From: Rubrobacter sp. | GTDB lineage: Bacteria; Actinomycetota; Rubrobacteria; Rubrobacterales; Rubrobacteraceae | DNA length: 7,404 nucleotides | NCBI GenBank assembly: GCA_013817025.1 | Contig: JACDDK010000045.1 | Span: forward strand, 1 to 7,404 | Reading direction: 5' to 3' | Shown: positions 1 to 6,271 of the stretch, one piece after another | Position numbering within the stretch: position 1 is the first letter of the stretch | How the letters are laid out: each line of letters begins with the position of its first letter | Program-made: the position numbers and the translations under genes | Notes under the pieces: model-generated | Database searches by the model: none | Told to the model about the DNA's origin: nothing | Seen by the model: the letters and a program-made list of their open reading frames with translations, nothing else

Positions 1-541
1 TCCCGGCCATCTTCACGTCCCCCATCCCCATCCCCCTCGGGTACGCCAGCACCAGCGCGAACAGCGCCCCGGCCAGAGCGACCATCGAAACGAGGTAGAC
101 CCACCACCGCTCCGGGTCCGAGATGACGGACAAGACCAGCCCAACCACCGCCGCCGGAGCCACGATCACGTTCGGCAACAGCCGATACTCGATGTCGGTA
201 CCCGCCAACGCCACCAGAACCGCGACGAACACGAGCCCCGAAACCGTCTGCAAGCTCAGGCTAAACTCGTACACCACCGCCGCGAAAAGCAGCCCCGTCA
301 ACCCCTCGACCACCGGGTAGCGGAGCGAGATACCCTCCCCACAGTTGCGGCAGCGGCCTCTCAAGAAGACATAGGAGAGGATCGGCAAATTATCCTTCGG
401 GGATATCGGCTCGCCGCATTTGGGACAGTGGGATGACGGCCAGACTATAGACTCGTGGTTTGGGACGCGGTGGATCACAACGTTCAGAAAACTCCCGACG
501 ACCAGCCCGAACACTCCGGCTATGAGGAGCAGTGCGATCAG
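1..541 (-). CDS. Type IV prepilin peptidase (PilD/GspO family), cut by the left edge
   Basis: This inner-membrane aspartic protease cleaves the leader of type IV pilin-like proteins and, in many members, N-methylates the new N-terminus. About 180 residues are visible of the usual 250 or so. A first membrane segment holds FGLVVGSFLNVVIHRVP. The cytoplasmic zinc-type loop has four Cys, CPKC at 39-42 and CRNC at 64-67, the latter followed by ISLRYPVVE. The two catalytic aspartates are in TDIEYRLLPN (Asp116) and GMGMGDVK (Asp175). The remaining membrane segments lie beyond the window. The start is uncertain. After an in-frame TAG at about 577-575 there is no ATG, GTG or TTG until GTG 514, which would remove half of the first membrane helix. 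A CTG at 541-539 overlaps the neuD-like stop as CTGA and would give the usual N-terminus, so I use it here. Numbering is from that CTG. Pilin substrates are not in the window. Confidence 0.88.
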   Translation of the reverse strand, partial: MIALLLIAGVFGLVVGSFLNVVIHRVPNHESIVWPSSHCPKCGEPISPKDNLPILSYVFLRGRCRNCGEGISLRYPVVEGLTGLLFAAVVYEFSLSLQTVSGLVFVAVLVALAGTDIEYRLLPNVIVAPAAVVGLVLSVISDPERWWVYLVSMVALAGALFALVLAYPRGMGMGDVKMAG

Positions 542-1254
542 TCTGTACCACCAACCCCAACGTGCTTTGACGCCCCCACGCTAGCATCCGCCTCCACGGC
601 GGCCTTACGGCCCACGCTGGCGTTGTACCCGAGCACCGACCGCGCCCCGACTCTGGCACCCACGCCAACTACAGTCCCTGCCGACAACCAGGCTCCCGCG
701 CCAACAACCGCATCTCGCTCCACCACCGACCCCGCTCCCAACGAGCAGTGACTGCCCACCGCCGCGTCGGGCTGAACCACAACACCCGCCGCAACGACGC
801 AACCATCCCCCACGGACGCCTCGTCCGACAGATAGGACATCGGATGCACCGCTGTGGCGAACTTCCCACCGAGGGCTCGTAGCGCGTTGGCAACCCGCAG
901 CCTCGCGGCGTTGTCCGTGATCGCCACGACCACGTGTACGGGCTCCACGGAAAGCATGCTTTTTAGCATCCCGATATCACCCAGGATCGGGAACCCCCGT
1001 AGGTTGTTCGAGAGCGTAGCATGGGCGTCGTCGTAGAAGCCCATTATCCACTCCTCGGAGCCACCCGAGATCAAAACATCCAAAGCGACGCGCCCATATC
1101 CACCAGCCCCGACGATAGCTACCCTGAGATCGTCGTCGAGGCCGGTACGCTGCATCTCAACTTGCGGTTGAACCATTCCAACGTTTGTTTCGGGCTCTCT
1201 TATGGCGTTCCGCTCCTGTGGGCTCGGTAGGTCTTGCGGCTCCAAGTCTAACAT
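538..1254 (-). CDS. NeuD/PglD-family sugar O-acyltransferase-like protein, catalytic His replaced
   Basis: The family transfers acetyl or other acyl groups from acyl-CoA to nucleotide sugars for surface-glycan or protein glycosylation. The product is 238 residues. An N-terminal Rossmann-like half contains VAIVGAGGYGRVALDVL (45-61), GFYDD (72-76) and FPILGD (88-93). After AVHPMS (135-140) comes a left-handed beta-helix of hexapeptide repeats (about 145-235) rich in V-G-x-G/A. In active PglD/NeuD a helix coil carries a (V/I)EHD motif whose His is the proposed catalytic base. Here that position reads VERD (178-181, codon CGA), and the later HIAPG-type motif reads WLSAG (189-193). Classical acetyltransfer is therefore doubtful, though the fold is clear. 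The ATG at 1254 follows an in-frame TAA and a close AAGGG. Residues 1-42 are acidic and Pro-rich and not part of the domain, so ATG 1176 or 1155 may be the true start. The stop TGA touches the prepilin peptidase gene; the gene follows fmt by 73 bases. Confidence 0.8.
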   Translation of the reverse strand: MLDLEPQDLPSPQERNAIREPETNVGMVQPQVEMQRTGLDDDLRVAIVGAGGYGRVALDVLISGGSEEWIMGFYDDAHATLSNNLRGFPILGDIGMLKSMLSVEPVHVVVAITDNAARLRVANALRALGGKFATAVHPMSYLSDEASVGDGCVVAAGVVVQPDAAVGSHCSLGAGSVVERDAVVGAGAWLSAGTVVGVGARVGARSVLGYNASVGRKAAVEADASVGASKHVGVGGTD

Positions 1255-1309
1255 CGTCCCTTACAACTTGCGTCGCTACCTACCTCCCGGGCAGAAGGAA
1301 AGCGCCGTT

Positions 1310-1333
1310 ACCAGTTCTAGCGCCGAACTAGGT
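1310..1333 (-). other. Small inverted repeat at the fmt stop codon
   Basis: The plus strand reads ACCAGTTC, then tagcgcc, then GAACTAGGT. This gives a 5-bp AGTTC/GAACT stem plus 3 more pairs (ACC/GGT) past one unpaired base, with a 7-base loop. It covers the fmt stop. No T-run follows on the minus-strand transcript, so an intrinsic terminator is unlikely. It could be a weak attenuating or mRNA-processing hairpin, or chance. The rest of the 73-base fmt-neuD gap shows only a GGGAGG not aligned with any start and no convincing promoter. Confidence 0.2.
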
Positions 1334-2248
1334 ACTGAAGCTCCCATCGAGACCGTTGCCCCGCAGGAACTCGGCGGCGGAGAGCGATCGTCCGCCGGGC
1401 AATTGCAGTTCCTCCAAGCTCAATGCTCCATCAGCACACCCCACAAGCAACAGGCCGTTTCCAGCGGAAATTTCACCCGGCGCGAGTCCCGGATCGGTGC
1501 CACGAAACTCCACCACCGACCACAACTTTATCGGTCCTTCGACCTGCGGATGAAACGTGCGCGCTCCTATGTGCGGAGAGAGAGCCCGGATCTTATTCCA
1601 CACCTCCTCCCGCTCCTCGCCCCACTTCACCACCCGCTCCTCACTTGAGATCTTCGCCGCGTATGTTGCTTCTACATTGTTCTGCTTACGCAGCCTCAAG
1701 TCTCTGTTCTCCAGACAACTTAATACCTCAACCATAGCTTTAGCTCCGATCTCCGCGAGTTGGTGCCGCAACTCGCCGCCGGTTGCATCGGAATCTAGGG
1801 GTATTATGCGTTGACAAGCGATCATGCCAGTGTCCAAACCCTCGTCCATTTGGATTATGGTGGCGCCGGTTTGGGTTTCGCCGGACATGATGGTGCGCTC
1901 GACAGGCGCCGCGCCGCGGTATTTCGGGAGTAGCGAGCCGTGGACGTTCCAGGCACCGTGCTTTGCGGCGTGGAGGGTGTCGGGGCGTAGGATCTGGCCG
2001 TAGGCCGCTACCACCAGGGCGTCTTGCGCGGAGATTTCGTTCGACACCTCGCCGATGCGGGCGGGTTGGGTTAGGGGTATGTCGTGTTCGTGGGCTAGTT
2101 GGGCTACGGGTGTTGGGGTTGTTTTACGGCCCCGGCCCCGGCGGGCGTCGGGCTGGGAGATCACCAGTGCTACCTCGTGTTTCGAGGAGATGAGCGCTCG
2201 GAGTACGGTGGCGGCGAAGTCCGGGGTTCCGGCGAAGGCTACTTTCAC
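1328..2248 (-). CDS. fmt: Methionyl-tRNA formyltransferase
   Basis: Fmt transfers a formyl group from 10-formyltetrahydrofolate to initiator methionyl-tRNA. The product is 306 residues from GTG 2248, the usual length. It begins with the family-typical KVAFAGTPDFA. Further motifs are SQPDARRGRGRKTTPTPV, the catalytic segment NVHGSLLPKYRGAAP with Asn101 and His103, and MDEGLDTGMI with Asp139. The C-terminal tRNA-binding domain is recognised by VVKWGEE and NKIRALSPHIGA. The frame is open upstream to an ATG at 2353, but that would overlap def by about 90 bases and add residues the family lacks, so GTG 2248 is preferred. The Shine-Dalgarno is weak (a GAG 8 bases ahead), suggesting coupling to def termination 16 bases upstream. 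No catalytic residue is missing. Confidence 0.96.
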   Translation of the reverse strand: MKVAFAGTPDFAATVLRALISSKHEVALVISQPDARRGRGRKTTPTPVAQLAHEHDIPLTQPARIGEVSNEISAQDALVVAAYGQILRPDTLHAAKHGAWNVHGSLLPKYRGAAPVERTIMSGETQTGATIIQMDEGLDTGMIACQRIIPLDSDATGGELRHQLAEIGAKAMVEVLSCLENRDLRLRKQNNVEATYAAKISSEERVVKWGEEREEVWNKIRALSPHIGARTFHPQVEGPIKLWSVVEFRGTDPGLAPGEISAGNGLLLVGCADGALSLEELQLPGGRSLSAAEFLRGNGLDGSFST

Positions 2249-2264
2249 GCGGAGGCTCGGGTGG

Positions 2265-2759
2265 TTATCTCTGGGCAAGCAGCCGTTGGCGGAGTTCGCG
2301 CATGGCTTCCTTGCGGGAGGCGCGATCGGTGCGGTCCAGGATGAGGACGCCATCGAGGTGGTCTATCTCGTGCTGGAAGATGCGCGCGAGCAAACCTTCG
2401 AGTTCGAGTCGTATCGGCCCTCCTTCGAGGTCCTGTCCGGAGATGGTGACGGCGGTCGGGCGCTCGACGTCCACCTGGATACCGGGGATGGAGAGGCAGC
2501 CCTCGGCGAAAAACTCGGATTCCTCGGAGCGGGATTCGATGACGGGGTTGACTATGGCGAACTCGTCGTCCTCGGTGGCGGCGACGAGCAGGCGCTTGAG
2601 GCGTCCGACCTGGTTGGCGGCGAGGCCCACGCCCTCATGGTCGCGCATGGTCTGGAGCATGTCATCGGCGAGGCGGGCGAGCGCCTCGTCGAACTCCTTC
2701 ACCGGCGTCGCCCGCGACTTCAAAACCGGGTCGCCGAATTTTCTAACCTCCAGTACCAC
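2265..2759 (-). CDS. def: Peptide deformylase
   Basis: This metalloenzyme removes the formyl group from the N-terminal formyl-methionine of new proteins, at or near the ribosome. The product is 164 residues, a normal length. All three family motifs are present and intact: GVGLAANQ at 43-50, EGCLS at 86-90 with the metal-ligand Cys88, and QHEIDH at 129-134 with His130 and His134 as metal ligands and Glu131 as the catalytic residue. The start is GTG 2759, set by the strong GAGGAGG 8 bases upstream. The gene lies 3 bases after the priA stop and 16 bases before the fmt start. Pairing with fmt is common because one enzyme formylates initiator Met-tRNA and the other undoes the modification after synthesis. 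Confidence 0.97.
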   Translation of the reverse strand: MVLEVRKFGDPVLKSRATPVKEFDEALARLADDMLQTMRDHEGVGLAANQVGRLKRLLVAATEDDEFAIVNPVIESRSEESEFFAEGCLSIPGIQVDVERPTAVTISGQDLEGGPIRLELEGLLARIFQHEIDHLDGVLILDRTDRASRKEAMRELRQRLLAQR

Positions 2760-2762
2760 CGT

Positions 2763-4955
2763 TTAGACCTCCTCGGGATCCACATCCACCAACACTTTTA
2801 GCCCGTTCGCCTTCCGACCACCAAGCCGGGCAGCTATCGTAGCCGCCCACGCGACCTCGCGCCGCTCGTCGGCCCGCAGCAGCACCCGCCAAGCGGAGCT
2901 TCGGTCGGATCCTGCAGGCACCAGGGCCGACATCCGCACGCCAAGCGGAAGTTTGGGCCGCAGGCGTGATTCTACCGCGTCCCGGACAGCGTTCCCGGGG
3001 CCGGAGATCACCACCTCCGCAAGATGCGCGTAGGGCGGGTAGCCAAGTGCGCGCAGCTTTGGAAGCTCAGCGGCGGCGAACCCCCGGTAGTCGCTACGCA
3101 GCGCGGCCTGTAGCGCGTAATGCTCGGGGTTGCGAGTCTGGACCACCAGCCGTATCCGGGCGGATTCGGCTGCTCGATACAGGGTGCGAAAGCCACGCTC
3201 CACCGAGCCTATGCTGGACCCAAGAATAAGCGAGTCAGCGTCCGGGACGCAGACCAAAGCCCATTCTAGATTCTGGACCAAACGTGTAGTCCCCACCACC
3301 ACGGGAGCGTCCGCTTCGGATTTCTCCCCGGCGGTAAGCAGCCCGACCGGCACCTCCAACGCCGCGCGCAACTCCGCACGTACCTTTCCGGCGGCGAGGC
3401 CCGTAACGCTCAGGCGCAGGGAGCCGCACTGCGGACAGTTTTCCGAAGCCGCCTCCCGATGTCCGCAGCGCGCGCAGATGAGAGCCGCCAAGCGTCCGGT
3501 GCCGTGCAGCGCGAGCGGCAGGTCACACACCGGGCAGGAGCGGACGGCCCCGCACCGGTTGCACGATACGGATACGCCGGGGCCGATCCGATTGACCAGC
3601 ACACCGACTCGACCACCGTTCTCGACGGCGCTCCGGCAAGCGTCTAAAAACGTCGCGCTGAAGACCGCGCCCGTCCCCCGCATGTCCACCAGCCGTACGG
3701 CGGGCCAGGAGGATGCGAGGCGTGCCGGTAGCTCCGCCACACCGGAGCCGTACAACCGCAAGGTCGGCGTCGGAGAGAGCAGGACGACGCTCGCGCCGCC
3801 GTCCCCGCCGCGCCTCAAGGCAATGTCTCGAGCGTGCAGCGGGAGCCCCTCGTAGCCAGGCTCCGCCCGGAAAGCCTCGTTCGGCTCATCGACCACGCAG
3901 ATTACACCGAGCCTCGGCAGCGGCAACAACGCCGCCGCTCGCGTACCGACGATCACATCCACTTCGCCCGCCCGCCCGGCTTCGTACACCGCCGTCCGCC
4001 CCCGGCCCAGACCGCTGTGATAGGCGGCCACGCTGCATCCCTCCGGTAGGCTCTCAAGCAGAACACCCTTCAGGCGCTCGACGCCCTCGATCTCGGGGGC
4101 CAGGATCAGGGCTTGCTCCCCGCGCTCGACGGCGCTCCGGGCTACGGCCACCGCCACCGCCGGATGATCCACCGTCGGCAACCGCCAAAACCGCGCCTCC
4201 GCACCTTCCAAAAATCCGTCCAGGTCCCGCGATATGAAGTCCTCGTTCTCCAACTTCACGCCACCGGAAGCAGCGTGAACCGCAGCGACCGCTGGACGCT
4301 TCTCGAAGCGCACCAAACCACGGCGTTCCAGACGCAGCAAAGTCGCCCGCGTAGCGCCCGTGGCGGCGAGGAGATCTCCACTCCGCACACCGTTCGCCTC
4401 ACCGGCCCGCAGTTCCTCGAATAGCTTCCGTTGACTATGGGCGCGTCCGAAGTCTGGTGCCGCTTCCGGGGCCGCGACCGTCCATTCCTCGGACGCCGGT
4501 GGCGGACAGTGAGGGGTGAGCTCTATTCGAGCGGCTTCTTCGGCGACCTTCAGACGCTCGGGGCCGAGGGCGCGGCGCAGGGCACCACGGGCCACGACCG
4601 AGCCACGTCTCCAGGACCAGTCCGGCGCGGGATGCAAGATACGGTAACTTCTGGTGTCGAGACCGGGTGGCAGGGCAGTTCGCAGCACATTGGCCAGCGG
4701 GACGGCGGAGACCTCGCACACCCAGCGGCAGACCCGCACGAGCCCGGCGTCCAGCGCGAGATCCTCAAAGACCTCGCGCACGTCTTCGAGATCCCGGTCC
4801 TCGTCCGGCTCCTCGACTCCGACGACGATCCCCAGCCGCGAGTAGCCCGACAGAGGCGCTGCCACGGCGCTGCCGAGGCGAACGTGTCCGCGAAGGTGTT
4901 CGGGAACGCGGTAGCTCAGGGGTGGCAGGGCGTGCGTCGGGATCAAGATCGCCAC
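2763..4955 (-). CDS. priA: PriA-like primosome protein, helicase motifs lost
   Basis: PriA normally recognises stalled replication forks and reloads the replisome. From GTG 4955 this product is 730 residues, the usual PriA size. The N-terminal DNA-binding domain begins AILIPTHALPPLSYRVPEHL. The zinc domain keeps four Cys pairs at about 465/468, 474/477, 494/497 and 507/510. The C-terminal segment TRNPEHYALQAALRSDYRGF and LGYPPYAHLAEVVISG is typical. The ATPase motifs are gone. The Walker A region (GVTGSGKTE in active PriA) reads RLPTVDHPAV around residues 258-267, DEEH reads DEPN at 356-359, and the QxxGRxGR motif after the zinc domain is missing. It should therefore bind DNA or partner proteins without unwinding; this form is known in Actinomycetota. 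GAGG (4964-4961) sits 5 bases before the GTG. An alternative TTG at 5030, preceded by AGGAAGG (5042-5036) with a 5-base spacer, would add 25 residues and shrink the metK-priA gap from 85 to 10 bases. The gene ends 3 bases before def. Confidence 0.93.
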   Translation of the reverse strand: MAILIPTHALPPLSYRVPEHLRGHVRLGSAVAAPLSGYSRLGIVVGVEEPDEDRDLEDVREVFEDLALDAGLVRVCRWVCEVSAVPLANVLRTALPPGLDTRSYRILHPAPDWSWRRGSVVARGALRRALGPERLKVAEEAARIELTPHCPPPASEEWTVAAPEAAPDFGRAHSQRKLFEELRAGEANGVRSGDLLAATGATRATLLRLERRGLVRFEKRPAVAAVHAASGGVKLENEDFISRDLDGFLEGAEARFWRLPTVDHPAVAVAVARSAVERGEQALILAPEIEGVERLKGVLLESLPEGCSVAAYHSGLGRGRTAVYEAGRAGEVDVIVGTRAAALLPLPRLGVICVVDEPNEAFRAEPGYEGLPLHARDIALRRGGDGGASVVLLSPTPTLRLYGSGVAELPARLASSWPAVRLVDMRGTGAVFSATFLDACRSAVENGGRVGVLVNRIGPGVSVSCNRCGAVRSCPVCDLPLALHGTGRLAALICARCGHREAASENCPQCGSLRLSVTGLAAGKVRAELRAALEVPVGLLTAGEKSEADAPVVVGTTRLVQNLEWALVCVPDADSLILGSSIGSVERGFRTLYRAAESARIRLVVQTRNPEHYALQAALRSDYRGFAAAELPKLRALGYPPYAHLAEVVISGPGNAVRDAVESRLRPKLPLGVRMSALVPAGSDRSSAWRVLLRADERREVAWAATIAARLGGRKANGLKVLVDVDPEEV
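2768..2774 (-). promoter_or_regulatory. Strong ribosome binding site for def, inside the priA 3' end
   Basis: GAGGAGG on the minus strand is formed by the last codons of priA (Glu-Glu-Val before TAA). It stands 8 bases before the def GTG at 2759. It is the best Shine-Dalgarno match seen in the window and fixes the def start. Confidence 0.7.
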
Positions 4956-5040
4956 CCGAACCTCGGTTACGGGCGAGATGATTTCGGTGGTTCCGGCGAG
5001 TCTTGAGGAGTGGCCGGAGAGCCGGGCCAAACGCGCCTTC

Positions 5041-6270
5041 CTACAGGCCAGCGGCGCGGCGCAGGGCGTCGGCTCGGGAGGTGTCCTCCCAGGTGAAGCC
5101 CGGCTCGCTGCGTCCAAAGTGACCGTAGGCGGCGGTGACCGCGTAGATCGGCTTGCGAAGGTCGAGGTCTCGGATGATAGCGCCCGGTCGCAGGTCGAAG
5201 TGTTCCTCCACCAGCGATTGAACCGTCGCGTGGTCCACGGTCTCCGTGCCGAAGGTGTCGACCATCACGCTCACCGGGTAGGCGACCCCGATAGCGTAGG
5301 CGACCTGGATCATGCACCGATCCGCGAGCCCCGCCGCGACGACGTTCTTGGCGACCCACCGCGCCGCGTAGGAGCTGGAACGGTCCACCTTCGTCGGGTC
5401 CTTACCGGAGAAAGCGCCGCCGCCGTGCGGCACCGCGCCGCCGTAGGTGTCCACGATGATCTTCCGCCCGGTAAGACCCGTGTCGCCCTGCGGCCCGCCG
5501 GTCACGAAACGCCCCGTCGGGTTGACAAGCACCTCGGTCGACGATGGATCGTAGAACTCCTCCGGGATCACGGGCTTTATAACGGTCTCTATAAAATCGT
5601 CCTTCATATTCTCGACGCCGTCGCGGTGCTGGGCGCTTATGAGGACTTTATCAACCGCCACGGGCCTCGCACCCTCGTATCGAACCGTCACCTGACTTTT
5701 GCCGTCCGGGCGCAGGTAATCTAGCTGTCCGGTCTTGCGGACTTCGGTCAGGCGGCGGGCGAGGGCGTGGGCGAGGGTGATGGGGAGCGGCATAAGCGCT
5801 TCGGTCTCGCGGCAAGCGTAGCCGAACATCATGCCCTGATCACCGGCCCCCACTTCGTCGAGGTCCACGCTGTCGCGGATTTCCAACGCCCGGTCGACGC
5901 CCTGCGCGATGTCTACGGATTGCGGGTCTATCGAGGTCATCACGCCGCAGGTCTCGGCGTCAAAGCCGAACTTGGCGCGGGTGTAGCCGATGTCGGAGAT
6001 CTTCTGGCGCACCACGGTCGGGATGTCGACATAGGTCTCGGTCGTTATCTCACCGGCCACCACCACGAGGCCCGTGGTCACGAGCGTCTCGCAAGCCACG
6101 CGGCTCATCGGGTCGTCGGCCAGAGCGGCGTCTAGGATAGCATCGGAGATCTGGTCCGCTATCTTGTCTGGATGCCCCTCCGTCACCGATTCCGAGGTGA
6201 AGAGATGTGACGTCCGGTTCTTGGGACCGCTCACCACCATAGAGTCCGTAACCGTGTCCTGCTGCGCCAC
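5041..6270 (-). CDS. metK: S-adenosylmethionine synthetase (methionine adenosyltransferase)
   Basis: MetK makes S-adenosylmethionine from ATP and methionine in the cytoplasm and supplies cellular methyl groups. The protein is about 409 residues from GTG 6270, close to the family norm of 380-400 with a short N-terminal extension. Hallmarks, numbered from 6270, are SESVTEGHPDK with the active-site His near 33, GAGDQGMMFGYA at 141-152, and the phosphate-binding GGGAFSGKDPTKVDRS at 283-298. The C-terminal GHFGR and the FTWEDTSRADAL segment also fit. Two other in-frame starts are possible. GTG 6279 overlaps the coaBC end by 8 bases but sits 1 base from the Shine-Dalgarno; ATG 6240 has no visible Shine-Dalgarno. 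The gene lies inside the operon directly after coaBC, with no room for a leader or SAM riboswitch, so it is probably transcribed with its neighbours. Nothing in the protein looks degenerate. Confidence 0.97.
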   Translation of the reverse strand: MAQQDTVTDSMVVSGPKNRTSHLFTSESVTEGHPDKIADQISDAILDAALADDPMSRVACETLVTTGLVVVAGEITTETYVDIPTVVRQKISDIGYTRAKFGFDAETCGVMTSIDPQSVDIAQGVDRALEIRDSVDLDEVGAGDQGMMFGYACRETEALMPLPITLAHALARRLTEVRKTGQLDYLRPDGKSQVTVRYEGARPVAVDKVLISAQHRDGVENMKDDFIETVIKPVIPEEFYDPSSTEVLVNPTGRFVTGGPQGDTGLTGRKIIVDTYGGAVPHGGGAFSGKDPTKVDRSSSYAARWVAKNVVAAGLADRCMIQVAYAIGVAYPVSVMVDTFGTETVDHATVQSLVEEHFDLRPGAIIRDLDLRKPIYAVTAAYGHFGRSEPGFTWEDTSRADALRRAAGL

Positions 6271-6271
6271 T

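Noticed and set aside
390..668. Minus-strand frame of 92 codons starting with ATG across the neuD-peptidase junction
   Set aside because: It is out of frame with both genes. The prepilin peptidase frame beneath it has all family motifs, so this is a shadow, though its ATG was considered as a possible frameshifted start.
605..802. Low-complexity Val/Gly/Ala-rich stretch as a DNA repeat
   Set aside because: It is explained by hexapeptide repeats of the left-handed beta-helix protein; the bases do not form exact tandem copies.
2055..2801. Plus-strand open frame of 248 codons opposite fmt, def and the priA end
   Set aside because: It lies entirely antisense to genes with intact catalytic motifs. 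Its residues show no domain, and long antisense frames are expected at this GC content.
4956..5040. Inverted repeat TGGCC/GGCCA as a terminator after metK
   Set aside because: The stem is only 5 bp with a 9-base loop and no T-run, and the segment may be priA coding sequence.
4978..5724. Plus-strand open frame of 248 codons opposite metK
   Set aside because: It is the mirror of the conserved MetK coding sequence and has no independent evidence.
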